From NCBI GenBank assembly GCA_001564135.1, contig LKNH01000004.1, positions 1 to 27,544 on the forward strand: a stretch of 27,544 bases of DNA, given 5' to 3'. The DNA comes from Halobacteriaceae archaeon Tc-Br11_E2g27. Its GTDB lineage: Archaea > Halobacteriota > Halobacteria > Halobacteriales > Haloarculaceae. Position numbers and translations under genes: made by a program. This document shows positions 8,140 to 16,895 of this stretch, piece after piece; within the stretch, counting starts at the first letter, position 1, and each line of letters starts with the position of its first letter. The notes below the pieces were generated by a model that made no database searches, was not told the origin of the DNA, and saw only the letters and a list, made by a program, of their open reading frames with translations.

Positions 8140-9474
8140 TCATTCAATCTCCAAATCCGCCGCAAGCGACTGCACCGTCTGGTTTAACTCACCGACCTGC
8201 TCTGTCTGTTCGTCGGTCATCGTTGCGATATCGCTCACTCGCTCTGAAACCTCTTCGACCCGGTTGGCAAACAGCTCAACTTCGGATTGCAGGGTCTGAA
8301 TCGTTGCCGATTGAGTTTCGACGGTCTCCGTCGTGGCATTCATTTCCTCGACCACAGTGTTGACCGACGAGTCCAACTGCTGTTGTGTCTTTCTGAGTGT
8401 TGTCGAACGCTCACCTGTCTGCTCTAGCTGGACCTGCAGTTCGTGGACACCCGTCGCAGCTTCATCAATCGTCTCCTGAATCGCATCGACCTGCGAACGC
8501 ACTTTCTCCACTTCATTCTGGGATTCTTCAGCCAAGGCTTTCACCTCCTCGGCGACCACCTCAAAGCCGTGGGTTTCTGCCCCACTTCCCCCTGCCCGCG
8601 CCGCCTCAATGTTAGCATTCAACGCCAGCATGTTCGTCTGGTCAGCAATCTCGTCGATTGTTTCGGTCACTGCTGTAATCTCACCTGCTTTTGTCTCTAA
8701 CTCGGTTGCGAGCGATTCGACAGTGTCACCGACGCCAATTGCCTGCTCGACGGCAGTGACGACATCCTCGACGGCCCGCTCTGCATCCCCCAACACCTCC
8801 TCCATCTCCCGACACTGCGCTTCGATACGCTGTGCTCGCTGGGCAAGTTCCTCGGCATCGCTGCTAAAGGCCGTTAGTTCCTGTCGAATATCGGTAATAT
8901 CATCGGCCTGTTCCTGGACGGTTTCCTCGATTTCGGCCGTCTGAGCAGACGTTTCGGACAGCGATTCGTGCACTGTCCCGGTCGTCGTCGCTACCTCCTC
9001 GGTCATCTGCTCTTGAATTTCAGCCAGTTGTTTGTTCTGCTCGACGATGTCGGTAACAATCGTGTTCACCTGCATCGCGCCGACGACATCTCCGTCTGGA
9101 CCGGAAAGCGGAAAGCCAGCGGCCTGAACGGCCCAGAGCTCACCTGTTTCGGTCTCCCCGACACGCGGTTCGTCTTCGATAATCGTCTCGCTGAGGCGGG
9201 CACATTTTTCCGAAAGGACTTCGGATTCCCCCTCTGTTCCGACGACATCGTAGGCCTGTTTCCCGTAGGCTTCCTCCGGCGGGACGCCGACGAGACCGGC
9301 CAGCCGTTCGTTCCACCCTGCTATCTTTCCGTCACCGTCGACGACTCCGACCGGCGAGGGAAATGCCTCGATGACTTGCTCGAAGAGATGTCGATAGAAA
9401 TCACGCTCCGCGCGAAGTTGTGATTCCGTCTCAGCATCCCCCAACTCCGCCGGCAAGAGACGGTCGTGTTGCAT
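8140..9474 (-). CDS. Soluble PAS-domain methyl-accepting chemotaxis transducer
   Basis: A 444-residue protein with no TM helix. A short coiled coil (about 15-35) is followed by a PAS domain (about 30-145: 'EAFPSPVGVVDGDGKIAGWN' through 'QAAGFPLSGPDGDVVGAMQV'), a heptad-rich linker, and an MCP signalling hairpin. The hairpin tip 'IADQTNMLALNANIEAARAG' followed by 'THGFEVVAEEVKALAEES' (about 275-318) is the site that contacts CheA/CheW. The C-terminus is coiled coil with Glu/Gln pairs suited to methylation. It is probably a cytoplasmic energy, redox or metabolite taxis sensor; any PAS ligand is unknown. No HAMP domain is seen. che genes are absent from the window. Confidence 0.88.
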   Translation of the reverse strand: MQHDRLLPAELGDAETESQLRAERDFYRHLFEQVIEAFPSPVGVVDGDGKIAGWNERLAGLVGVPPEEAYGKQAYDVVGTEGESEVLSEKCARLSETIIEDEPRVGETETGELWAVQAAGFPLSGPDGDVVGAMQVNTIVTDIVEQNKQLAEIQEQMTEEVATTTGTVHESLSETSAQTAEIEETVQEQADDITDIRQELTAFSSDAEELAQRAQRIEAQCREMEEVLGDAERAVEDVVTAVEQAIGVGDTVESLATELETKAGEITAVTETIDEIADQTNMLALNANIEAARAGGSGAETHGFEVVAEEVKALAEESQNEVEKVRSQVDAIQETIDEAATGVHELQVQLEQTGERSTTLRKTQQQLDSSVNTVVEEMNATTETVETQSATIQTLQSEVELFANRVEEVSERVSDIATMTDEQTEQVGELNQTVQSLAADLEIE

Positions 9475-9572
9475 GATACTATACCAACAACTTGGACCAT
9501 CTTATCACCGGAGGTTAATTATTGAATATCGCCTTCTCACCGTGATACTCGTCGCTTTCTGAGAGAGTTACT

Positions 9573-9578
9573 GTTATA
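9573..9578 (+). promoter_or_regulatory. TATA-like box for the alpha/beta hydrolase gene
   Basis: GTTATA about 29 nt before the ATG at 9605 supports that start over the in-frame GTG at 9587. The transcript would be leaderless or nearly so. Confidence 0.45.
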
Positions 9579-9604
9579 CGGCTCCCGTGAGACACCATTA
9601 CTCA

Positions 9605-10468
9605 ATGCCACGAGTCACCAGAGATGGGGTTTCGCTGTATTACGAACACGAACAGGCCACCGATGCCGACGAAGCTATCGTCTTCATCCAGGGGCTTGGT
9701 GTCGGACGCTGGCTGTGGCACAGACAACGCGAAGCACTCTCCGACGAGTACAACCTCATCCTGCCGGACAACCGCGGCACTGGCCAATCTGATGCGGCTC
9801 TTCCACCGCTTATCCCGCGGCTTCCGCGTAAGCTCCGGATGCTCCTGTTTATTAAACTCGCCGGCTACTCGATTGGCGGCTTTGCTGCCGATCTTGAGGC
9901 TGTCCTCTCGGATGCTGGTGTCGATGATGTTCACGTTGTCGGTGCGAGTATGGGTGGGATGATTGCCCAGCAGTACGCGCTTGAGTATGACCGTGCGCGA
10001 ACGGCGACGCTTCTGTGTACGACTCATGGCGGCGAGCAAGCGGTTCCAATCCCGGAGGAGACTGTCGAACGGATGTACGACGTTCCCGAGGGAGCAAGCG
10101 AACGGGAGACAGTTCGTCACCGGATGGGTCCCTCTATCAACGAGTCCTTCGCCGAGGAGGAACCAGAGGCCATCGAACAGATACTCGATTGGCGACTCGA
10201 ACAGGATGCCGGTGAAGTAGCCCGTGAATCACAGGGAGCAGCAGGCCTGAACTTCGATGTCAGCGACCGCGTCAGTGAGATAACCATCCCGACGCTCGTG
10301 ATGCATGGAACGAACGACCAGGTGTTACCGGACGAGAACGCGAAACTCATCGCCGAGAAACTGCCGAACGGTCAACTTGAACTGTTTGAAGGTGGCTCGC
10401 ATCTGTTCTTTATCGAAGAAAGCGAGCAAGTGAACGAGCGGATTGCCGAATTTATCGACAACAACTGA
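9605..10468 (+). CDS. Alpha/beta hydrolase
   Basis: A 287-residue alpha/beta hydrolase fold enzyme. The nucleophile Ser115 is in the elbow 'VGASMGGMIAQ', the acid Asp238 in 'VMHGTNDQVLP', and His266 in 'GGSHLFFIEE'. The oxyanion region is 'VFIQGLGVGRWLW' (about 26-38). The family includes esterases, lactonases such as 3-oxoadipate enol-lactonase, and C-C hydrolases; the exact substrate cannot be read. It converges on livM with only 2 bp between stop codons. It may serve the neighbouring organic-acid module, but that is inference from position only. Confidence 0.85.
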   Translation: MPRVTRDGVSLYYEHEQATDADEAIVFIQGLGVGRWLWHRQREALSDEYNLILPDNRGTGQSDAALPPLIPRLPRKLRMLLFIKLAGYSIGGFAADLEAVLSDAGVDDVHVVGASMGGMIAQQYALEYDRARTATLLCTTHGGEQAVPIPEETVERMYDVPEGASERETVRHRMGPSINESFAEEEPEAIEQILDWRLEQDAGEVARESQGAAGLNFDVSDRVSEITIPTLVMHGTNDQVLPDENAKLIAEKLPNGQLELFEGGSHLFFIEESEQVNERIAEFIDNN

Positions 10469-10470
10469 AA

Positions 10471-11802
10471 TCAGTCGTCGTCGCCTGTTGCTGCCGTCTC
10501 ACCGTCAGACGAGGGGAGTCGTTTCTCCACGCCAGCGGAGACGTACTTTGCGAGTGAGTCGGTACCGTACCGATTTCGCAGCGTCCCGAGCATTCCAATC
10601 GGGACATAGAGGACGAAGATGATGAAGATAATACCTGCATAGAAGTCCCCGTGGCCCGTCATGAATGCACTGAGCGCTTCGTTGATCGTCAGCCCGGCAA
10701 TATCCGTATCGAGAATCGCACCGGGCAAGTTCTGTTCGAGGAACGGCTGGAGTCCGCCGCCGCTCCCTTCACGCGAGAGGAACTCCTCGACGCCTTCGAG
10801 GAAGATATACCCGAAGAAGGGACCGGCGAGGGTTCCCAGACCGCCGATGATTGCGGCCACGAGCGCAAACCCTGTCACCAGGAAGAAAAACGAGTTGGTT
10901 GGGTCGATTGCGCCTTCATAGCCGACAAACAGCGCACCGGCGACAGCACCGAAGAAGGCGCTAATCATGAACGCCCCCATCTTGTAATAGAAGACGTTGT
11001 AACCGATGGCTTTCGCTCGCTCTTCGTTTTCGCGGATGGCAATCATTACACGCCCGAACGGCGAGTGAATGATTCGTTTCATCATCAGATAACAGAGCAA
11101 GACAACGGCACCGATTGCGAGATAGGAGACAATCTGTGGGTCGCCAACGGAGATGCCGAGTATCGACTCATCGCCGAACGGCCCGATTTCGACTTGCAAC
11201 GCCTCGACAAACGGCACGCCGACCATCGGCTCGAAGAAACCAACGTCTGTTGGTGACCCAGCAGCAACGCCCTCCGTTGGGTCGGAGGTTCCAGGCGTCA
11301 GGAAGCCCCAGTTATTCGAGGCGACGTACATCATCTCGGCAATCCCGAGCGTAATCATCGCAAAGTAGACACCGGAGAGACGGAACGAAATTAACCCGAT
11401 AAGGAATGCAGCGATGACAGCAACCAGTGCACCAATCAACAGCAACAGCATGAACGAGGTCTCTGCGGGCACGACCGGTAGCTGACCGTTGTGTCCGAGC
11501 ACGACGAAATACGCCCCAATTCCGAAGAAGGCGGCGTGTCCGAACGAAAGGTAGCCCGTATAGCCGCTGATGAAATCAAAGGACATGGCAAAGAGTCCAA
11601 GTGCCAGAATCGTCAGCATCGTCCGGGTTCGCGGCAGTATCATCTGTGCCGTCAGACCGAACTGTCCTGTCAGGAAGTCATAGAGGAATGGATAGACGGC
11701 AAACAGGACGACGATGACTGCAAGCAGCAGGTGGTCACGTAGATACTGGCCAATCCAGCTTGGGAACCGACCACCACCTGTCTGTTGTGTTTCGACGCTC
11801 AT
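10471..11802 (-). CDS. livM: Branched-chain amino acid-type ABC transporter permease LivM
   Basis: A 443-residue polytopic membrane protein. The LivM signature 'GYTGYLSFGHAAFFGIGAY' (about 60-80) and the late cytoplasmic loop region 'RVMIAIRENEERAKAIGYN' that contacts the ATPase are both clear. It forms the transmembrane channel with LivH. Two long loops and a hydrophilic C-terminal tail make it longer than many bacterial LivM proteins. It is the last gene of the minus-strand operon (binding protein, livG, livF, livH, livM) and overlaps livH by 4 nt. Confidence 0.92.
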   Translation of the reverse strand: MSVETQQTGGGRFPSWIGQYLRDHLLLAVIVVLFAVYPFLYDFLTGQFGLTAQMILPRTRTMLTILALGLFAMSFDFISGYTGYLSFGHAAFFGIGAYFVVLGHNGQLPVVPAETSFMLLLLIGALVAVIAAFLIGLISFRLSGVYFAMITLGIAEMMYVASNNWGFLTPGTSDPTEGVAAGSPTDVGFFEPMVGVPFVEALQVEIGPFGDESILGISVGDPQIVSYLAIGAVVLLCYLMMKRIIHSPFGRVMIAIRENEERAKAIGYNVFYYKMGAFMISAFFGAVAGALFVGYEGAIDPTNSFFFLVTGFALVAAIIGGLGTLAGPFFGYIFLEGVEEFLSREGSGGGLQPFLEQNLPGAILDTDIAGLTINEALSAFMTGHGDFYAGIIFIIFVLYVPIGMLGTLRNRYGTDSLAKYVSAGVEKRLPSSDGETAATGDDD

Positions 11803-12830
11803 CCGTGATCACCCTGTCCTTTGACGCCAAAGAGCCCACGTGGCCGCAAGATGAGCATCACCACGAGGATGGCGAAAATCATCAGTTGGTCAATATCGGT
11901 AAACGTGATGACGCCAGTCTGGAACGCCCACGTACCGAGTGCGTCGATGAGGCCAACAAGGAACGAGGCGACGACCGTTCCCTTGAACGAACCGAGGCCA
12001 CCGACGATGACGATAACGAATGCCGGGAGGAGTACGGCAAGTGCCAGTGGGACGTTGACATCCCAGAGCGGGTCCCACATCAACATCACGCCGGCCATTC
12101 CGGCAAGTCCGGAACCGACCGCGAAGACTGCGGTAAAGGTCCGGTTGATATCGATACCCAGGGCTTTGGCCATCTCCTCGTCTTCAACGCCTGCGCGGAC
12201 AAACAACCCGTAGCGAGTCTTGTTGAGAAACGCCCAGATTCCGACGACGACACCGACACCCATCAGAATCTGCATGAGTTGAAGTCCGGTGAAGTTGAGA
12301 AAGCCGATCTCGATGGTCCCGCCAAGTTCCGATGGGAGTGTGGCCTGCCGTGGGCTATCCCAACCGATATCCCACTGTCCGTTGTTGATATCCCGGAACT
12401 CGACAATCATCCGCATCAGCTCTTCCATCGTAATGGTAATTCCAAACGTCAGCAAAATCATGAAGATTGTCGGGTACTCATAGAGCTTCCGGATGAGTGT
12501 CACCTCGAATATCACCCCAAGTACCGCCAGTAAGACAAACACCACAATCATAATAATGAGGAAGGTTCCAAGCGAACCAATAAAACCCATCGAGCCGACG
12601 CCAAGGGCCAACACGGCGACACCAGCGATATATGCACCGTACATCGTAAACGCCCCGTGTGCGAAGTTGATGACGTCCATCAACCCGAAAATGAGCGTCA
12701 GGCCGACAGCAATCATCAGATAGAGGCTCCCTTTTGCAAGCCCCTCGATGAGCACACCGGTGATATCTGATGGTGATGTCAGTAAGTCGACCGTCTCTGC
12801 AAGCGCCAGTGGTGTGAGTGCGTCTATCAT
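11799..12830 (-). CDS. livH: Branched-chain amino acid-type ABC transporter permease LivH
   Basis: A 343-residue membrane protein with the LivH signature 'GLTLIFGLMDVINFAHGAF' (about 43-61) and the coupling region 'RAGVEDEEMAKALGIDI'. About eight TM helices alternate with short loops. It pairs with LivM. It overlaps livF upstream and livM downstream by 4 nt each (ATGA), so the four transporter genes are translationally coupled. Confidence 0.92.
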   Translation of the reverse strand: MIDALTPLALAETVDLLTSPSDITGVLIEGLAKGSLYLMIAVGLTLIFGLMDVINFAHGAFTMYGAYIAGVAVLALGVGSMGFIGSLGTFLIIMIVVFVLLAVLGVIFEVTLIRKLYEYPTIFMILLTFGITITMEELMRMIVEFRDINNGQWDIGWDSPRQATLPSELGGTIEIGFLNFTGLQLMQILMGVGVVVGIWAFLNKTRYGLFVRAGVEDEEMAKALGIDINRTFTAVFAVGSGLAGMAGVMLMWDPLWDVNVPLALAVLLPAFVIVIVGGLGSFKGTVVASFLVGLIDALGTWAFQTGVITFTDIDQLMIFAILVVMLILRPRGLFGVKGQGDHG

Positions 12831-13525
12831 GCTGAAAGATACCTCCGTAGCTGTTCGTCCTCTGCTGTCACGCCGGCGGTATCTCCCTGGTCTATTATCT
12901 TGCCGTGGTCCATCACGTAATAGCGGTCAGCGAGGTCAAGCGCAAGGCCAAGCTTTTGCTCGACAAGCAGGATTGAGACCGAGTCGGAGGCCTCAAGCAG
13001 TGCCTCGCCGACATCTGCCACAATCTGTGGCGCGAGCCCTTCACTTGGCTCGTCAACGAGCAAGATGTCGTTCTGTCCGATAAGCCCGCGAGCAATCGCG
13101 AGCATCTGTTGTTGTCCGCCGGAGAGGTCACCGGCTCGCTGGTCATTTCGCTCCCGGAGAATCGGGAATGTGTCGTAGGCAAATTCGAGCGATTCGCCCA
13201 TCGCGCTCGTATCAGGAACCGATGCGCGAAGGTTCTCCTCGACGGAGAGTCGGCCGAACATCCGTCGTTCCTCCGGAATCCAGCCGATACCCGCATCAGC
13301 AACCTCGTAGGTATCTTTGCCGACCAGTTCCTCGCCCTGGAAGCGGATGCTTCCATCAGCCGGTGGAGTGAGTTGCATAATCGACCGCATTGTGGTCGTC
13401 TTGCCGACCCCGTTCCGTCCGAGCAACGCAACCACTTCGCCTTCGTCAACGTGGAGGTCAACTCCTTCGAGAATGTGACTTTCGCCGTAGTAGGTGTGAA
13501 CACCCTCTAGTTCGAGAAAACTCAC
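12827..13525 (-). CDS. livF: ABC transporter ATP-binding protein LivF
   Basis: A 232-residue ATPase subunit. Walker A is 'LLGRNGVGKTTT', the signature is 'LSGGQQQMLAIARGL', Walker B is 'ILLVDEPSEGLAP', and the H-loop region is 'ILLVEQKLGLAL'. In this family the conserved switch His is replaced by Gln in LivF proteins ('VEQ'), as here. It pairs with LivG to energise transport across the LivHM channel. It overlaps livG and livH by 4 nt. Confidence 0.93.
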   Translation of the reverse strand: MSFLELEGVHTYYGESHILEGVDLHVDEGEVVALLGRNGVGKTTTMRSIMQLTPPADGSIRFQGEELVGKDTYEVADAGIGWIPEERRMFGRLSVEENLRASVPDTSAMGESLEFAYDTFPILRERNDQRAGDLSGGQQQMLAIARGLIGQNDILLVDEPSEGLAPQIVADVGEALLEASDSVSILLVEQKLGLALDLADRYYVMDHGKIIDQGDTAGVTAEDEQLRRYLSA

Positions 13526-14349
13526 GCGAGTCCACCTCCATCTGGCTCTGTTCCGCTACCTTGGCTGGCCGCTGTGTCTTGCCGCCTCGCCTCCAGGTCG
13601 CCGGCTTCGTAGCCACCGAGATACGCTTCCTGGACATCGGGGTCGCCCTGGATGTTCTCGGGTTTGTCGTCGGCAATGACTGCTCCCTGGTTCAGGACGA
13701 CAATCCGTTCGGAGACGTCCATCACGATGTCCATGTTGTGTTCGACCAACAGGACGGCGTGGTCGGTTGCAACGTCCTCGATGATTGCCTTGACGGCGTC
13801 GATGTCCTCGCTTGAGACCCCAGCGTTTGGCTCATCAAGCAAGAGCACGTCGGGGTCACCGGCCAGTGCAATCCCGACTTCGAGTTGTCGCTTTTCGCCG
13901 TGGCTGAGATTTTCCGCTGGAACCTCGGCTTTGTCGGCCAAACCGACGCGGTCCAGAATCCCATAGGCTTCCTCATAATGCTCGTCAAAGTTGTTGACAT
14001 TTCGCCAGAAGCGAACCGAGTTGCTACCGTGTGCCTGTGCGGCGACACGGACGTTTTCGAGCACCGACGTGGTCGGAAAGACATTCGTAATCTGGTAGGA
14101 ACGGTGAATCCCCATCTGTGCGGTCTCGTGGGTGTCCATCCCGGTGATATCGACCCAACCGCCATCTTTTTTCAGTTCGACTGTGCCTTCGGTGGGTGTG
14201 AGCGCCCCGGTGAGGAGATTGAAAAACGTCGTTTTTCCCGCTCCGTTGGGGCCGATAATCGAGGTGAGTTTGTCACCAAGTTCGAAGGTCACCTCGTCGG
14301 TCGCGGTAATCCCACCGAACCGTTTCGTGAGTCTGTTAGTGCGTAGCAT
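13522..14349 (-). CDS. livG: ABC transporter ATP-binding protein LivG
   Basis: A 275-residue ATPase subunit. Walker A is 'IIGPNGAGKTTFFNL', the signature is 'LSHGEKRQLEVGIAL', Walker B is 'VLLLDEPNAGVSSEDI', and the switch His is in 'VLLVEHNMDIVM'. The C-terminal 'EAYLG' motif is typical of LivG. It is separated from the upstream binding-protein gene by a 26-bp pyrimidine-rich linker (on the coding strand) with no clear Shine-Dalgarno. Confidence 0.93.
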   Translation of the reverse strand: MLRTNRLTKRFGGITATDEVTFELGDKLTSIIGPNGAGKTTFFNLLTGALTPTEGTVELKKDGGWVDITGMDTHETAQMGIHRSYQITNVFPTTSVLENVRVAAQAHGSNSVRFWRNVNNFDEHYEEAYGILDRVGLADKAEVPAENLSHGEKRQLEVGIALAGDPDVLLLDEPNAGVSSEDIDAVKAIIEDVATDHAVLLVEHNMDIVMDVSERIVVLNQGAVIADDKPENIQGDPDVQEAYLGGYEAGDLEARRQDTAASQGSGTEPDGGGLA

Positions 14350-14375
14350 GGATAGCTGAGAGAGAGAGGCAGCAG

Positions 14376-15749
14376 TCAGGAGAGGTCGCAGGTCATCCCG
14401 TCGGCGTCGGCTGGCGTTGTGACATCCTCTGCTGACACCCGTTCGATTGGCTCACCGGGCATGATAGAGGCTGGCCAGTACTCTTCATCATCAGGGGTCA
14501 CTTCGACGGGTGCAACCGTCATTTCGGAGCGAGCCTGGTTGTTGTACTCTTGGAATTCGTAGCCGTTTTCGCCCTTTGGCGTATCCTCCACAGTCATGCC
14601 GCGCATCTGTTCGACGATAGCATCGCTTGAAGCTTCACCTGCCTGCTCGAAGGACTGGATGACTGCAGATGCTGCAGTGAATGCACCGCTGGTAAACAGG
14701 TCGGGGACAATTTCGTAGGTATCCGTGTGCATCTCGATAAATCGGTCGTTGATTTCGTTGTCGTACTGGTTCCAGTGATAGCGGGTCGTAAATGGCCCGA
14801 ACGAGGCATCTTCAATTCCTTCGTTGGTGAAGTCGTCTCCGAGCACTTCCTCAAGGGTCTCACCAACTGGACCCAGAGTCACTCGCGACGCGAACCCACC
14901 GAACAGCTGCATATCGTAATCTCCTGTAAGGAACGTTGAACCGAACGGAATCAACGCTGCAGCGGTGAAGCCGCCGACGAGCGCTTCGGCACCGGCGTCC
15001 TCTGCCTCCTCGAGCAACCCGCCCCATTCTGCGTAGTCACTCGGGACGAACCGCTGCTCGACAATATCGACACCGCGGTCTTCGAGTACCTGCCGATAGC
15101 CGTTGACCACCGACCGACCGAAGTCATTATCGGCACCGTACAGCGCAATTTGCTCAACGTCGGTCGCCTCAGCGATATACACACCGCCACTTCGTGCATC
15201 CATTGCGGTATTCTCGTTTGCCCGGAACACCATCTCCCGACAGGTATCCGACTCGTTCGTAATCTCGGCCGCTGCAGCGGGGCCGGCGATATACGGCACT
15301 TCAGACCGGTCGACAACGTTCGTAATGATTCGGTTTGCACCGCCGGAACTAGCGCTCCCGTAGAGCAAGTCGACGTCGTCAGTGGTTGTCAGTTCCTCTG
15401 CGAGTTCCTGTGCCTCGCTCGGGTCGGATGCCGAGTCACGCACGAGCAATTCGATATCAACATCGCCGACGGAGTACTCGTAATCTCCCGCATCGACCGA
15501 GCCGTCCGGAAGCGGGTCATCATCGGCTTTGTATGCGAGTCCGCTATAGAAGCCGGCCGTTCCCTGTGCACCATAATCCGGCAGTGGTCCCGAAAAGTCT
15601 TGCAGGATGCCAATCTTGAAACTCCCGTCGATATCATCGATGGTTTCTCCACCGTCATCGCCATTCCCCACACAACCCGCAAGTGCGACTGCGCCAGTTG
15701 CTCCAAGTCCAGTTAGTACTCTCCTCCGTGAGACGTTCTCGTAAGCCAT
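14376..15749 (-). CDS. Tat lipoprotein substrate-binding protein of the Liv-type transporter
   Basis: A 457-residue Leu/Ile/Val-binding-type (Peripla_BP_6) receptor. The N-terminus 'SRRRVLTGLGATGAVALAGC' is a twin-arginine signal with a lipobox ending at Cys26, so the protein is exported folded and lipid-anchored, the usual haloarchaeal arrangement. An acidic linker precedes the domain start 'FKIGILQDFSGPLPDYGAQG'. Later landmarks are 'DVDLLYGSASSGGANRI', 'YGADNDFGRSVVNGYRQ' and 'ALIPFGSTFLTGDYDMQLFGG'. Members of this family bind amino acids, amides, urea or aromatic and short-chain acids; the ligand here is unknown. It is the first gene of the five-gene operon. Confidence 0.92.
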   Translation of the reverse strand: MAYENVSRRRVLTGLGATGAVALAGCVGNGDDGGETIDDIDGSFKIGILQDFSGPLPDYGAQGTAGFYSGLAYKADDDPLPDGSVDAGDYEYSVGDVDIELLVRDSASDPSEAQELAEELTTTDDVDLLYGSASSGGANRIITNVVDRSEVPYIAGPAAAAEITNESDTCREMVFRANENTAMDARSGGVYIAEATDVEQIALYGADNDFGRSVVNGYRQVLEDRGVDIVEQRFVPSDYAEWGGLLEEAEDAGAEALVGGFTAAALIPFGSTFLTGDYDMQLFGGFASRVTLGPVGETLEEVLGDDFTNEGIEDASFGPFTTRYHWNQYDNEINDRFIEMHTDTYEIVPDLFTSGAFTAASAVIQSFEQAGEASSDAIVEQMRGMTVEDTPKGENGYEFQEYNNQARSEMTVAPVEVTPDDEEYWPASIMPGEPIERVSAEDVTTPADADGMTCDLS

Positions 15750-15774
15750 GTACGGGAAGTGTACACACTATGGG

Positions 15775-15780
15775 TTAAAG
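15775..15780 (-). promoter_or_regulatory. TATA box of the Liv-type transporter operon
   Basis: On the minus strand CTTTAA lies about 28 nt before the ATG at 15749, predicting a leaderless mRNA. An ATGTTAATAT element lies just upstream at 15793-15802. Confidence 0.5.
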
Positions 15781-15792
15781 CAGGTTGTTCAT

Positions 15793-15802
15793 ATATTAAC
15801 AT
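15793..15802 (-). promoter_or_regulatory. Candidate operator upstream of the transporter operon
   Basis: The minus strand reads ATGTTAATAT, 44-53 bp upstream of the binding-protein ATG and just upstream of its TATA box. It matches 9 of 10 bases of the palindrome ATGTTAACAT found 40-49 bp upstream of the SDR gene, so both may bind one regulator. Confidence 0.35.
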
Positions 15803-15877
15803 CCACTTCCGACATGACCGGTAATCCTTTATCGGGTGGTTCACCTGGTCTTTTGGTCATCACCTTGGTCGGATTGT

Positions 15878-16729
15878 TCACTCGTAGGTAACCGTCATCC
15901 CGCCATCGTATAACAGGTCGCCGCCAATCAGTTGGTTGCTCAGGTCCGAAAAGCCAATCAAAAACAGGTTTGCAACGTCGACGGGTTTCATCATCTCGGA
16001 GGCACGCGACTGTCCAAGCATCACGTCTTCGATTACCTCTTCAACGGTGATTCCACGTTGTTGTGCCGTCTCTTCGAGTTGGTTTGTCACCAGTGGTGTT
16101 TGCACGTAGCCTGTACTAACTGAAAACGAGCGAATGTCACCATCGCCTTCTGCTGCAATCGATTGTGTTAGCCCACGCAACCCAAACTTAGAGATATTGT
16201 AGGCCACTTTATCGCTTGTCACGTAATGTCCGTGAACCGAACACATGTTCCCGATACAGCCACTTTCATCGTCACGTTCTTTGAAATGCGGGATACAGAG
16301 TTTTGAGAGATAAAACGGTGCACGGAGCATCACATCGTTGATTGCATCATAGGTCTCCATCGGAAAGTCCTCAACGGTATCGATATGCTGCATCCCTGCA
16401 ATATTCGCCAGATACTTCAGATTGCCCTGTGCTGTGGCTGCTGTCACGACATCCTTGATGTCGCTATCGACGGTTAGGTCCCCAGGAATAGTTTCGATGT
16501 TTCCAGGAGTATCGAGTTTTTTGCCACGGTCGACCGTTTGGGCCAACCCATCTTCGTCGCAATCGGTTGCAGCTACTGTCAACCCATTGGCTGCTGCGAC
16601 GAGTGCAACCGCACGCCCGATTCCCGATGCTGCACCGGTGACCAAGCAAACGTTTTCTTGGGTAAATGAGTCATCATCGACTGTGTGAATGTCGTCCCAC
16701 GACACTGTTGGTTGTGAAATATTTGCCAT
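15878..16729 (-). CDS. SDR oxidoreductase, 3-hydroxybutyrate dehydrogenase-like
   Basis: A 283-residue classical short-chain dehydrogenase. The NAD(P) motif is 'TGAASGIGRA' (31-40), and catalytic Ser164, Tyr177 and Lys181 lie in 'NMCSVHGHYVTSDKVAYNISK'. The region 'TPLVTNQLEETAQQRGITVE' resembles the substrate lid of D-3-hydroxybutyrate dehydrogenases, and 'LLYDGGMTVTYE' is the usual SDR C-terminal motif. A 25-residue N-terminal extension precedes the Rossmann fold. 3-Hydroxyacyl or hydroxybutyrate oxidation is a reasonable guess, and would suit the neighbouring CoA ligase and thiolase-fold gene. Transcribed as its own unit, on the same strand as the transporter operon downstream. Confidence 0.82.
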   Translation of the reverse strand: MANISQPTVSWDDIHTVDDDSFTQENVCLVTGAASGIGRAVALVAAANGLTVAATDCDEDGLAQTVDRGKKLDTPGNIETIPGDLTVDSDIKDVVTAATAQGNLKYLANIAGMQHIDTVEDFPMETYDAINDVMLRAPFYLSKLCIPHFKERDDESGCIGNMCSVHGHYVTSDKVAYNISKFGLRGLTQSIAAEGDGDIRSFSVSTGYVQTPLVTNQLEETAQQRGITVEEVIEDVMLGQSRASEMMKPVDVANLFLIGFSDLSNQLIGGDLLYDGGMTVTYE

Positions 16730-16756
16730 CGTATACTAGTACTCGACACCGTAGCC

Positions 16757-16763
16757 GTTTTAA
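16757..16763 (-). promoter_or_regulatory. TATA-like box of the SDR gene
   Basis: TTAAAAC on the minus strand lies about 30 nt before the ATG at 16729. A perfect 10-bp palindrome lies immediately upstream. Confidence 0.4.
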
Positions 16764-16768
16764 CAGAA

Positions 16769-16778
16769 ATGTTAACAT
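16769..16778. promoter_or_regulatory. Palindrome ATGTTAACAT upstream of the SDR gene
   Basis: A perfect 10-bp palindrome 40-49 bp before the SDR start codon, just upstream of the TATA-like box. It is the counterpart of the element at 15793-15802 and a candidate binding site for the HTH_10 regulator encoded at 16896-17600 or for another factor. Confidence 0.35.
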
Positions 16779-16895
16779 ATGAATATGCCCCTATCAACTC
16801 GTTCGTATCCACGGTCTTCTTGCACGCTCAAAGCAGTGGTCTCGATTGTCGGTACAAAAGCAACGACTGGTGGCCACTTGTTTGCACTGGCTACG

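Noticed and set aside
11760..12533. Open frame of 257 codons on the plus strand
   Set aside because: It is antisense to livH and the livM start. The translation is a His/Asp/Glu-rich mirror of membrane helices with no family signature.
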